NCBI GenBank assembly: GCA_027343725.1
Contig: DAHWKH010000149.1
Location: forward strand, 1-7,805
Reading direction: 5' to 3'
Source of the DNA: Acidiferrobacteraceae bacterium
Lineage (GTDB): Bacteria; Pseudomonadota; Gammaproteobacteria; Acidiferrobacterales; Acidiferrobacteraceae
Length of the DNA: 7,805 nucleotides
Shown here: piece by piece, positions 1 to 5,471 of the stretch
How the letters are laid out: each line of letters opens with the position of its first letter
How positions within the stretch are numbered: position 1 is the stretch's first letter
Translations under genes and position numbers: made by a program
The notes under the pieces: model-generated
What the model saw: the letters and a program-made list of their open reading frames with translations, nothing else
Databases searched by the model: none
What the model was told of the DNA's origin: nothing

Positions 1-212
1 TCGACGAGATCGTCGTCGATGGCCACTTCGATCTTCACCTTGGGCAGGAAGTCGACCACGTACTCGGCCCCCCGATAGAGCTCCGTATGGCCCTTCTGGC
101 GCCCGAAGCCCTTGACCTCCGTGACGGTGATGCCCTGCACGGCGATCTCCGACAGGGCCTCCCGGACATCGTCGAGCTTGAAGGGCTTGATGATGGCGGT
201 GACGAGTTTCAT
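1..212 (-). CDS. glnK: Nitrogen-regulatory PII protein, GlnK-like (partial, N-terminal 70 residues)
   Basis: PII proteins are small trimeric cytoplasmic sensors of 2-oxoglutarate, ATP/ADP and glutamine status; GlnK paralogues bind and block the ammonium channel AmtB. The visible N-terminus begins MKLVTAIIKPFKLDDVREAL and carries the signature TEVKGFGRQKGH (residues 31-42) leading into the T-loop, with the uridylylation tyrosine at position 51 (GAEY). FLPKVKIEVAIDDD follows, and the gene then leaves the window; family members are about 112 residues long. The opening MKLVTAIIKPFKL and the VAIDDD segment resemble GlnK more than GlnB, though the two are hard to separate on a fragment. The start is fixed by homology, but its own Shine-Dalgarno is poor (GGGGGCGG), and it overlaps the stop of a 21-codon upstream ORF. 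A sigma-54 promoter upstream implies nitrogen control. An amtB gene would be expected downstream, beyond the left edge. Confidence 0.95.
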   Translation of the reverse strand, partial: MKLVTAIIKPFKLDDVREALSEIAVQGITVTEVKGFGRQKGHTELYRGAEYVVDFLPKVKIEVAIDDDLV

Positions 213-274
213 AAAGGCCGCCCCCGCGACACGAGGCCGCGTGCGCATGCCGGTGGTGTGATCCGCTTGTGCAT
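209..274 (-). CDS. 21-codon upstream ORF, overlapping the glnK start (possible coupling leader)
   Basis: This short ORF encodes MHKRITPPACARGLVSRGRP plus a final Leu. Its ATG is preceded by AGGAGGGATT, a far better Shine-Dalgarno than the one in front of glnK. Its TGA overlaps the glnK ATG in an ATGA arrangement, the classic geometry of translational coupling. The predicted sigma-54 transcription start (about 309) lies some 35 nt upstream, so the ORF would be within the glnK mRNA. The peptide is Arg/Pro-rich, has no domain I recognise and lacks a run of regulatory codons typical of attenuator peptides. I infer that it helps load ribosomes onto glnK; it could instead be a chance ORF behind a strong ribosome binding site. 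Confidence 0.5.
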   Translation of the reverse strand: MHKRITPPACARGLVSRGRPL

Positions 275-277
275 AAT

Positions 278-284
278 CCCTCCT
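278..284 (-). promoter_or_regulatory. Strong ribosome binding site of the glnK upstream ORF
   Basis: Read on the minus strand the sequence is AGGAGGG followed by ATT and then ATG. This is a near-perfect anti-16S match, close to the start of the 21-codon ORF and about 65 nt upstream of the glnK start. It is the best ribosome binding site in the glnK leader and the main reason to take the small ORF seriously. Confidence 0.6.
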
Positions 285-319
285 GACGGAAATGGGCCAG
301 ACGATGGCGAGGCCGCTAT

Positions 320-335
320 TGCAGGGAACATGCCA
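320..335 (-). promoter_or_regulatory. Sigma-54 (RpoN) -24/-12 promoter of glnK
   Basis: On the minus strand the sequence reads TGGCATGTTCCCTGCA. It keeps the invariant GG and GC dinucleotides with exactly ten bases between them and matches the TGGCAY-N5-TTGCW consensus at nearly every position. The predicted start is near 309, leaving a 35-nt untranslated leader before the 21-codon ORF. glnK genes are commonly driven by sigma-54 with NtrC. Two minus-strand GGTGCA motifs at 398-405 (TGGTGCAA) and 430-436 (CGGTGCA) resemble NtrC half-sites at a plausible distance, but no full palindrome is present. Confidence 0.75.
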
Positions 336-478
336 GGGGCGTGGTGCGTGGTTTTTCGCGGGTTCGCTCGGGTTTTTGCTACGGAAAGCCCGATGCCTTG
401 CACCAGAACGGATAGCCAAAAGGATTGCCTGCACCGCGACGGGGCGGGTTCAGGGGCGTGCCCGGATCCGGGTCGGGA

Positions 479-901
479 CTAGAGGAGGTGGCGCGGCGGG
501 GGGTTTAAGCGCTCGAAGATCGTGTCCATGCGGTGGCCCTGCGTATCGTAGGCCCACACCAGGAGACGGCGGTGGCGCACGCCGATCACGATCGTGCAGG
601 CCGGGGGCTTGGGGCCTTTGCTTTGCGCCCACTGAAACGCCGGACCGCGCCCGCAGGGGTTGCGCGGGGAGGTGGCCATGAGTTGCCTGATCAGCCCATG
701 CCCCGCGGCTTCGGCCGCGCGCCGGCTTGCGAAGGTGCGGCGCGGATCGTGGGCCAGGGCGAGTTCGAGGTGGCGGCGCACGACCTGTTGGCGCACGACG
801 ACGCGGAAGGCGAGGACTGCCGCGAACAGGCCATAGAGGATCGTGACGGCGATCAGGATCCGAACGAAGCGACGCTTGGCGGCGGGGCTTACGGGCGTCA
901 T
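479..901 (-). CDS. Hypothetical protein with one N-terminal membrane segment
   Basis: I do not recognise this 140-residue protein. Residues about 12-32 (RFVRILIAVTILYGLFAAVL) form a single hydrophobic helix after a short basic N-terminus, so it is probably an inner-membrane protein with its C-terminal part in the periplasm. A basic, Ala/Arg-rich helix-prone stretch (residues 33-75) follows, then a more ordered region at about 80-130 with two cysteines (83 and 102) and strand-like segments (TIVIGVRHRRLLVWAYD). The last residues are Pro/Arg-rich. It starts 10 bp after the lgt stop on the same strand, which suggests cotranscription with lgt. The Shine-Dalgarno is weak, which is usual for a gene following closely in an operon. 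Confidence 0.65.
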   Translation of the reverse strand: MTPVSPAAKRRFVRILIAVTILYGLFAAVLAFRVVVRQQVVRRHLELALAHDPRRTFASRRAAEAAGHGLIRQLMATSPRNPCGRGPAFQWAQSKGPKPPACTIVIGVRHRRLLVWAYDTQGHRMDTIFERLNPPPRHLL

Positions 902-911
902 CGCGGGCGCG

Positions 912-1751
912 TCAGGACCCGGGCGCGCGCGACCCGACGGCGGCGCTCTTCCGGGGTTCGGAGGGCTCTGTGGTGAAGCCCCCGCGATAGGCCCACCATA
1001 GGAGGGCGGAGCCGATGGCGATCATCGGCAGCGACAGGATCTGACCCATGTCCAGGCGCCCGAGCACGAAGCCGAGCTGGATGTCCGGCTGGCGGGTGTA
1101 TTCGACGAGGAAGCGAAAGATCCCGTACAAGAGCACGAAGAGCGCGCCGACCGCGCCCACCGGGCGCGGTTTGCGGCTGTAGAGGATGAGGATGAGGAAC
1201 AGCAGGACCCCTTCCAGCAGGAACTCGTAGATCTGCGAGGGCTGGCGCGGCTGTGGGCCCCCGGCCGGAAAGACGATGGCCCAGGGGAGGTGGCTCACGC
1301 GCCCGAAGAGTTGGTCGTTGATGAAATTGGCGATCCGCCCAAGCCCCAATCCGATCGGCGCCGCCGGCGCCACGAAATCAAGGATCGCCATGGTCGCGCG
1401 GTCCTGGCGCCGGCCGTAGATCCAGCAGCCGAGGATGACGCCGATCAGCCCGCCATGGAAGGACATGCCGCCGTTCCAGACCTCGAGGATCTGCAGGGGG
1501 TGCCCGAGGTAAAACGGCAGGTCGTACCAGAGGACATAGCCGACGCGCCCCCCGGCGATGGCGCCGATGGCGAGGTAGTACTCGAGGTCCATGACCTGTT
1601 CCTGGGTCCAGCTCCATTCCGCGCGCCGGCCGCGGCGGATGAGCCACAAGGTCCCGAGGACGAAGCTTATGATCTCGAGCAGCCCGTACCAATGCACGGG
1701 CAGCGGACCGATATGGAAGCCGACGGGGTTGATGTCTGGATACGGGAGCAT
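912..1751 (-). CDS. lgt: Prolipoprotein diacylglyceryl transferase Lgt
   Basis: Lgt is the inner-membrane enzyme that moves a diacylglyceryl group from phosphatidylglycerol to the lipobox cysteine of prolipoproteins, the first step of lipoprotein maturation. The 279-residue product has the usual family length and several membrane segments. Diagnostic motifs are in order: HWYGL (20-24), GGRVGYVLWY (67-76), NGGMSFHGGLIG (93-104) with His99 corresponding to the essential E. coli His103, and GLGRIANFIN (136-145) with Arg139 corresponding to Arg143. They are followed by RQPSQIYEFLLEG (169-181), YGIFRFLVEYTRQPD (209-223) and MGQILSLPM (235-243). The start agrees with the E. coli N-terminus. The ribosome binding site is modest (GTGGGCAGC). 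The C-terminus carries a short hydrophilic tail after the last helix. It is followed closely by the hypothetical gene at 479-901. No thyA, a frequent lgt neighbour, is present. Confidence 0.97.
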   Translation of the reverse strand: MLPYPDINPVGFHIGPLPVHWYGLLEIISFVLGTLWLIRRGRRAEWSWTQEQVMDLEYYLAIGAIAGGRVGYVLWYDLPFYLGHPLQILEVWNGGMSFHGGLIGVILGCWIYGRRQDRATMAILDFVAPAAPIGLGLGRIANFINDQLFGRVSHLPWAIVFPAGGPQPRQPSQIYEFLLEGVLLFLILILYSRKPRPVGAVGALFVLLYGIFRFLVEYTRQPDIQLGFVLGRLDMGQILSLPMIAIGSALLWWAYRGGFTTEPSEPRKSAAVGSRAPGS

Positions 1752-1760
1752 GCGCTGCCC

Positions 1761-1789
1761 ACAATGGCCAAGCGCAGAGGCCCTGTCAA
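1761..1789 (-). promoter_or_regulatory. Candidate sigma-70 promoter of lgt
   Basis: A perfect TTGACA -35 box (1784-1789) is followed after 17 bases by CATTGT (1761-1766), a weak -10 matching three of six consensus bases. The predicted start would fall only a few bases before the lgt ATG, so the message would be almost leaderless. The perfect -35 is the main support. Confidence 0.35.
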
Positions 1790-1829
1790 GGCCGCGGCGT
1801 CGATGCGGGGCACCTGCCCGGCAACACCG

Positions 1830-1853
1830 GGACGGCCGGGGCCCGGCCCGTCC
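1830..1853. repeat. GC-rich inverted repeat (hairpin with one bulge)
   Basis: GGACGGCCGGG pairs with CCCGGCCCGTCC with a one-base bulge and almost no loop, giving a very stable stem. It sits between the PhnD-like gene and lgt, both on the minus strand. It could mark the 3' end of the PhnD-like transcript, but no T-tract follows. Confidence 0.45.
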
Positions 1854-2008
1854 GGACGGGCGAACGCGTCTGTCTTAAGCGGTGGGGAGGCGCGCCGGGA
1901 CCGTCACGGCCGGTTGCCGCTCATCCACGAGGCGCGCACGAGGCGCCCTCGACAGCCCGCGCCTGGGCCGGCGCGATCGGCCCGTTGCCCGTTACCGAAG
2001 GCAGGACG

Positions 2009-2023
2009 CCGCGGAGTCCGCGG
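2009..2023. repeat. Near-perfect 15-bp palindrome
   Basis: CCGCGGA and TCCGCGG flank a single central base, and an overlapping alternative stem (CGGAG/CTCCG) extends to about 2030. It lies 63 bp beyond the stop of the PhnD-like gene. It may be a terminator stem lacking a U-tract or a protein-binding palindrome; the sequence does not decide. Confidence 0.4.
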
Positions 2024-2085
2024 GGCTCCGCCGTGCGGACGGGAGAGGGGGAGGCCCCTCGATCCCGGCCCGTGCCGCAACGCCC

Positions 2086-2976
2086 TTATCCTCGTGGCAG
2101 GTGTTCGCGGGTCCTGTCGACGGCGAGATCGTGGTCGATGCCGGCGGACATCAGATCCCACTGCGGGTTCAGGGCCCGGGCGGCGCGTTTGTAGGCGCCG
2201 GCCCGCGGATCGACGAGCGGGCGGCCTTGCGCGAAGCGTTTGCGCAAATGCATCATCGCCTCTTCGCCCGCGGGGCTCAAAAGCGCGTGCACGATACGCA
2301 GGCGCACGGCGCGCGGGAGGGCGTGGCTGATCGTGAAGGCCTGATTCGGGTAGGACGGGCTTTGGGTGATGGTGGTGAGGCCCTGGCCCGTCGGATCCAG
2401 GGAGTTGAGCGTCAGTTGAGGCCCGATACCGATTTCGCAGGTGTGATGGCGGACCGCCTCGTAAATCGCCTTCCAGCTGCGCATGTTCCGGAAGTAGGGC
2501 TGGCGGGCCGGATTCGGGAACAAGCGGCTCGCCCAGAGCGTCCCGAAGTTGGGCACCGGCGGGGCGCACAAGGTGGCACCCGCGGACGCCTGGCGGATGG
2601 ACGTGACCGGCGAGCCTTTCCAGGTATAGAGGCGCCAGGCCAGCGGCTGCGGCACGCGCGGACCCAAGGTCTGGTCCAGGTTCTTCAGACGCCACCCCAC
2701 GAACTGCGGCCCATCGAAATAGATCGCGGCGTGGTCCGTCCAGATCCAGTGCTCATACGGGAGCCAGCCGGTCGGGTGTCGGTAGACGACCGTGTGGCCG
2801 AGCGCCCGGGTGAGAAAGGCGGCGATGGGCGCATAATCACGCTCGGCGCGCGCCTTGCTTTCCCGTGGGGGCGTCACAAAGAGATAAGGGCCGCTCGCGG
2901 CTTGGGCCGGCAAGCGGCAGGCAAGAGACGTCAGGATCGCCAGAGCACCGGCCATGACACGCAGGGGTCTATCCAT
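2086..2976 (-). CDS. Exported PhnD-type (phosphate/phosphonate-like) solute-binding protein
   Basis: The 296-residue product begins with a signal peptide (basic MDRPLR, hydrophobic core to about residue 20, probable cleavage after AQA at 24-26). The mature part looks like the PhnD/SsuA-type periplasmic-binding fold: an opening strand YLFVTPPRES (31-40), then DYAPIAAFLTRALGHTVVYRHPTGW (47-71), resembling the PhnD pattern in which residues after the first strand lead to a helix ending in a G-x-x-V strand. AAIYFDGPQFVGW (83-95), ATLCAPPVPNFGTLWA (134-149) and CEIGIGPQLTL (180-190) follow the two-lobe fold. The ligand is unknown, and no ABC permease or ATPase is adjacent, so it may serve as a sensor-type binding protein or work with distant transporter genes. 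The start is supported by CGAGGA five bases or so upstream. It is divergent from the sigma-54 activator gene, about 270 bp away. The family call is by pattern only. Confidence 0.75.
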   Translation of the reverse strand: MDRPLRVMAGALAILTSLACRLPAQAASGPYLFVTPPRESKARAERDYAPIAAFLTRALGHTVVYRHPTGWLPYEHWIWTDHAAIYFDGPQFVGWRLKNLDQTLGPRVPQPLAWRLYTWKGSPVTSIRQASAGATLCAPPVPNFGTLWASRLFPNPARQPYFRNMRSWKAIYEAVRHHTCEIGIGPQLTLNSLDPTGQGLTTITQSPSYPNQAFTISHALPRAVRLRIVHALLSPAGEEAMMHLRKRFAQGRPLVDPRAGAYKRAARALNPQWDLMSAGIDHDLAVDRTREHLPRG

Positions 2977-3250
2977 AGAATCCTCGGTTCAACAGACAAA
3001 GCACGATCGAATGACAAGTGTAGAGCCTGCTTGCGAGGCGGGCGGGTCCGGCTCCCGCAGGACAGACGAGAGGCGAGTGAGAGCCGACCACTGGTCAGAT
3101 CGCGGTACGGCAAAACCCGAGGCCCGCGGGCGCGTGGGATTGGCCGCCACGGGACCTGTCGCCCGATCTGCGTGGGGAGTGGATGGGGGGCGGTCCCCGG
3201 AGCGGGCCTTTTGTTAAGATGAGAGGACCGATCGGCGCAACGAGGTGATG

Positions 3251-4225
3251 ATGGGGGCTTTGGGGGATGCCATGGGCGGGGATTTTCACGGCATCGTCGG
3301 GGTGAGCGAACCGATGTGCGCGCTCTTCGATGCCGCGCGGCGCGTGGCGCGCGCCGAGGCCCCGGTGCTCATCACCGGCGAGAGCGGCGTCGGCAAGGAA
3401 TTGGTGGCCTGCGCGATCCACAAGGAAGGCCCGCGCGCGCAGCACGCCTTCGTGCCCGTGAACTGCGCCGGGATCCCCTCCGACCTGCTCGAGAGCGAGC
3501 TCTTCGGGCACGCGGCCGGCGCCTTTACCGGCGCCCAGGGCGCGCGCAAGGGGCTGTTCGCCGAGGCCAACGGCGGCACCCTGCTGCTCGATGAGATCGG
3601 CGAGATGTCCTGGGACATGCAGGCGAAGCTCCTGCGGGTCCTCGAGGACCGCCGGGTTCGGCCGGTGGGCGCCGACCGCGAGCGGTCGCTCGATGTGCGC
3701 ATCATCGCCGCCACCAATCGCGATCTCGAGGGCGAGGTGCGCGCCGGACGGTTTCGGGACGACCTGTTTTACCGGCTCGACACCTTCGCCCTGCGCGTAC
3801 CCCCCCTGCGCGAGCGCGGCGGCGAGGACCTCGATCGCCTGACCCGCCACTTTCTTGCGCTCATGAACACCCGCCGCCCGTGCCGGCTGGCGGACGAGGC
3901 GCGCGCGCGCCTGCACGGCTACGCGTTTCCAGGCAATGTGCGCGAGCTCGCCAACGTGGTGGAGCGCGCCGCGACCTTTTGCCGGGACGGGCTCATTCGC
4001 AGCGCCGATCTGCCGCCGCGACTGCGCGCAGCGCCGGCGCAGGCCTCGGCGGACGGCGCGGCCCCCTTTACGATCGCAGCCGAAGACGACCTCCCGACGC
4101 TGGCCGAAGTCGGAAGGCGCTACATCGAATACGTCCTTGCGCACACCGATGACAACAAGCAACGGGCGGCGGCGATCCTGGCCATCGGCCGGCGCACGCT
4201 GTATCGGCGCTTGGGGCGGCCCTGA
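3251..4225 (+). CDS. Stand-alone sigma-54 activator (PspF-like: AAA+ plus Fis-type HTH)
   Basis: Bacterial enhancer-binding proteins bind upstream DNA and use ATP to remodel sigma-54 RNA polymerase. From the ATG at 3251 the product has 324 residues, close to E. coli PspF, and has no receiver, GAF or PAS domain. The AAA+ domain begins about residue 13 and shows Walker A GESGVGKE (43-50), the sigma-54 contact loop GAFTGA (90-95), Walker B GGTLLLDEIGE (108-118), sensor I ATNRDL (154-159), the GRFRDDLFYRL arginine-finger region (166-176), PPLRER (184-189) and sensor II FPGNVREL (226-233). The C-terminal Fis-type helix-turn-helix is NKQRAAAILAIGRRTLYRRL (302-321). GAGG at 3242-3245 is best spaced for ATG 3251; starts at 3245, 3248 and 3272 are also possible. 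Downstream are dyads and a sigma-54 promoter, its probable target. Lacking a sensory domain, it may be controlled by a partner protein, as PspA controls PspF; none is visible here. Confidence 0.93.
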   Translation: MGALGDAMGGDFHGIVGVSEPMCALFDAARRVARAEAPVLITGESGVGKELVACAIHKEGPRAQHAFVPVNCAGIPSDLLESELFGHAAGAFTGAQGARKGLFAEANGGTLLLDEIGEMSWDMQAKLLRVLEDRRVRPVGADRERSLDVRIIAATNRDLEGEVRAGRFRDDLFYRLDTFALRVPPLRERGGEDLDRLTRHFLALMNTRRPCRLADEARARLHGYAFPGNVRELANVVERAATFCRDGLIRSADLPPRLRAAPAQASADGAAPFTIAAEDDLPTLAEVGRRYIEYVLAHTDDNKQRAAAILAIGRRTLYRRLGRP

Positions 4226-4243
4226 TGGGTCAGGATGACCCAT
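4225..4243. promoter_or_regulatory. Inverted repeat 1, candidate activator site (UAS)
   Basis: ATGGGTCA and TGACCCAT form a perfect 8-bp inverted repeat around GGA. It begins at the last base of the activator's stop codon and is centred about 139 bp upstream of the predicted sigma-54 start at 4373, within the usual range for enhancer sites. A shorter related palindrome, GGGTGACCC, recurs at 4277-4285. Binding by the adjacent activator is inferred. Confidence 0.5.
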
Positions 4244-4273
4244 GTGCCATTTATGTGGGCCAAAATGGCACAT
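4242..4273. promoter_or_regulatory. Inverted repeat 2, candidate activator site (UAS)
   Basis: ATGTGCCATTT and AAATGGCACAT form a perfect 11-bp inverted repeat separated by 10 bases, in a locally AT-richer patch. It is centred about 115 bp upstream of the predicted start at 4373. It directly follows the activator gene but has no T-run, so it looks like a dimer-binding site rather than a terminator. It is the strongest dyad in the intergenic region and the best candidate for the activator's site. Confidence 0.6.
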
Positions 4274-4346
4274 TAAGGGTGACCCGACACGCGGGCCGCG
4301 CCCCGGAGCGCCCGGTTTTCAAGGAGTTGCGACGTCGGACCGGCCT

Positions 4347-4362
4347 TGGCACTGCCCTTGCA
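4347..4362 (+). promoter_or_regulatory. Consensus sigma-54 -24/-12 promoter of the DUF4168-like gene
   Basis: TGGCACTGCCCTTGCA matches the sigma-54 consensus TGGCAC-N5-TTGCA at all the key positions, with GG and GC ten bases apart. The start is predicted near 4373, giving a leader of about 31 nt that holds the GGAGAGGA ribosome binding site of the next gene. The dyads lie at proper enhancer distance upstream. Confidence 0.88.
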
Positions 4363-4403
4363 ACGAGCCGTACTCCCACTCATTGGTTGGAGAGGAAACG
4401 CTT

Positions 4404-4832
4404 ATGCCTTGTGTTCGGTCTGTTCTGCCCTTGCGTCGCGCGATAGGTCCCCTGGTCCTCGGCCTCGCGATGCTCTCGCCCGCGGCCTTCGCGGCGCCCA
4501 TGGCGCCGCCGACCGGCGGGGGTGCACCGCCCGTGGGGGCGCCGGGCGCCCCGACCGTGACACACCTGGCGCCGGCGACCGTGCATCGTTTCGTGCGCGC
4601 CTATCGCGCCATCCACCGCATCCACTTGAAGCTGATCCACAGGCTCGCAACGCATCCCAAGCCCGCCAAGGCGCATGCGCTCGAAGTCAAGGCGCAGCAC
4701 AAGATGTTGGCGGCGGTGAGCGGGGCGGGGCTCACGGTTGCGCGTTACAACCGCATCGCAAGCCTGGCCCAAACGCAGCCTGCGGTTCGCCAGCAGATTA
4801 TCCAACAGCTTCAGGCCACTCACGGCCGATAG
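4404..4832 (+). CDS. Small exported DUF4168-like protein under sigma-54 control
   Basis: The 142-residue product starts with a signal peptide (two Arg at 11-12, hydrophobic core 13-28, likely cleavage after AFA at 28-30), followed by a Pro/Gly/Ala-rich linker to about residue 50. Residues 58-136 resemble the DUF4168 domain: FVRAYRAIHRIH at 63-74 matches the F-x-x-A-Y-x-x-I helix, MLAAVSGAGLTVARYNRIA at 101-119 matches the 'I-x-x-x-G-L-t-v-x-x-Y-N-x-I' segment, and a final helix reads PAVRQQIIQQL. The molecular role of this family is unknown. The protein is strikingly basic: I count nine His, no Asp and one Glu (94). The start is set by GGAGAGGA seven bases upstream and by the promoter; the frame stays open upstream to 4242, but that part lies in the regulatory region. 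It ends in a strong terminator, so the unit appears monocistronic. Confidence 0.82.
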   Translation: MPCVRSVLPLRRAIGPLVLGLAMLSPAAFAAPMAPPTGGGAPPVGAPGAPTVTHLAPATVHRFVRAYRAIHRIHLKLIHRLATHPKPAKAHALEVKAQHKMLAAVSGAGLTVARYNRIASLAQTQPAVRQQIIQQLQATHGR

Positions 4833-4841
4833 GCCAAAACC

Positions 4842-4863
4842 GGCGCCGCTCTGGGGCGGCGCC
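4842..4863 (+). repeat. GC-rich hairpin just after the DUF4168-like gene
   Basis: GGCGCCGC and GCGGCGCC pair perfectly over 8 bp around a 6-base loop. No T-run follows, but the hairpin lies between the stop codon and the rho-independent terminator at 4879-4907. It would be part of the 3' untranslated region, where such a stem could protect the mRNA from exonucleases. Confidence 0.5.
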
Positions 4864-4878
4864 TGGTTCCCACAGTCC

Positions 4879-4907
4879 CGGGCGAGCATGGTCTCGCCCG
4901 TTTTTTT
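4879..4907 (+). terminator. Rho-independent terminator of the DUF4168-like gene
   Basis: CGGGCGAG and CTCGCCCG form a perfect 8-bp stem with a 6-base loop, followed at once by seven T residues. It closes the sigma-54-driven transcription unit 47 bp after the stop codon. Confidence 0.92.
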
Positions 4908-5038
4908 CGCGGCTTCGGGCAGTGGCGAATCGCCCGGCCGGCGCACGATCCCACCGCAACGACAAAACGGGCATTCCCCAATTACAAAAGTTGGCAATAT
5001 TCGATGAAAGGCTCTGGTGTTTTTGCGGCCGGCGAATC

Positions 5039-5044
5039 TATAAT
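5039..5044 (+). promoter_or_regulatory. Candidate -10 box of the peptidoglycan-binding protein gene
   Basis: A perfect TATAAT lies in an AT-rich patch (about 4975-5045) that stands out from the GC-rich surroundings. No good -35 is found at 16-18 bases, so an activator may be needed. The predicted start near 5051 would leave a leader of roughly 95 nt before the ATG at 5147. Confidence 0.45.
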
Positions 5045-5146
5045 GCGCCACTCCTCCTGTCCGGGGAACGCGCGCGACTTGTGCGGGATGCGCAGGGCGT
5101 TTCGGATGCATGGGGGAGGCAGTCTGTCATGTCGAAAGAGGAAGGT

Positions 5147-5464
5147 ATGAACATCATTCGCAAAGCGTTACTCGGTGGCGCCTGGGTCTCGTTGGCGCTG
5201 TCCTGCGCGGTTCCGGCGGTGGCCCTGGCGAAGACCGCCAAGACCCCGGTGCACAAGGGGGCGCTCCGCAAGGTGGCGGCCGGCAACGCGCGCGTCAAGG
5301 CGATTCAAGGCGCGCTCGACAAGCACGGCGCGCGGCTCAAGGTCGACGGCCTGATGGGCCCGAAGACCGAGGCGGCGATGAAGCGCTTCCAGTCGCAGCA
5401 CCATCTGAAGGCGACCGGGACCGCCGACAAGGCGACCTTGAAGGCGCTCGGCATCAAGGCCTAG
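5147..5464 (+). CDS. Small exported peptidoglycan-binding-domain protein
   Basis: The 105-residue product has a signal peptide (MNIIRK, hydrophobic core to about residue 27, likely cleavage after ALA at 26-28), a basic linker, and one peptidoglycan-binding type-1 domain (about 47-103). The domain shows VKAIQGALDKHG, the hallmark VDGLMGPKTEAAMKRFQ (67-82), and the closing GTADKATLKALGI. Such domains anchor envelope proteins to murein; here no catalytic domain is attached, so the protein is essentially a signal peptide plus a cell-wall-binding module. ATG 5147 is preceded by AGAGGAAGG and gives a clean signal peptide. An in-frame ATG at 5129, behind GGGGGAGG, would add six residues (MSKEEG) and is less likely. 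It has its own candidate -10 box and is followed by a strong hairpin, so it is probably monocistronic. Confidence 0.88.
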   Translation: MNIIRKALLGGAWVSLALSCAVPAVALAKTAKTPVHKGALRKVAAGNARVKAIQGALDKHGARLKVDGLMGPKTEAAMKRFQSQHHLKATGTADKATLKALGIKA

Positions 5465-5471
5465 ATCGTCC

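Larger units (their letters stand above)
1752..2085. other. 334-bp gene-free stretch between lgt and the PhnD-like gene
   Basis: No ORF here has a ribosome binding site or a recognisable product. The stretch is very GC-rich and holds two strong inverted repeats (1830-1853 and 2009-2023) and the candidate lgt promoter at its left end. Neither repeat is followed by a T-run on either strand, so a classical terminator for the PhnD-like gene is not visible. Confidence 0.6.

Noticed and set aside
342..436. Full NtrC binding site upstream of glnK
   Set aside because: Only isolated half-sites (342-348, 398-405, 430-436) are visible; none forms the spaced palindrome of an NtrC site.
461..472. CCCGGATCCGGG palindrome beyond the hypothetical gene as a terminator
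   Set aside because: The stem is short, has no separate loop and is followed by GC-rich sequence without T-runs on either strand.
1290..2330. 346-residue plus-strand ORF across lgt and the intergenic stretch
   Set aside because: It is antisense to lgt, whose motifs are certain, and has no plausible start site.
1882..3222. 446-residue plus-strand ORF covering the PhnD-like gene and the divergent region
   Set aside because: It is antisense to a gene with signal peptide, ribosome binding site and family pattern; its Arg/Gly/Ala-rich translation is the usual GC-rich shadow and starts without a ribosome binding site.
3095..4273. 392-residue minus-strand ORF opposite the sigma-54 activator
   Set aside because: It lies wholly against a gene with unmistakable AAA+ motifs, and its low-complexity translation resembles no family.
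4266..4281. Second sigma-54 promoter candidate, TGGCACATTAAGGGTG
   Set aside because: The GG is present, but ten bases later there is GT, not GC; the sequence is explained by the inverted repeat.
4242..4403. N-terminal extension of the DUF4168-like protein starting at 4242
   Set aside because: It would place coding sequence over the dyads and the sigma-54 promoter, upstream of the predicted transcript start; ATG 4404 has the ribosome binding site and the signal peptide.
5192..5215. Lipoprotein signal in the peptidoglycan-binding protein (cysteine at residue 20)
   Set aside because: The residues before the cysteine (ALS) do not fit the lipobox, and a normal signal peptidase site (ALA) follows a few residues later.
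4346..5464. Long plus-strand ORF ending in the peptidoglycan-binding protein
   Set aside because: It runs out of frame through the DUF4168-like gene and across its rho-independent terminator; only the part from 5147 has a ribosome binding site and a signal peptide.
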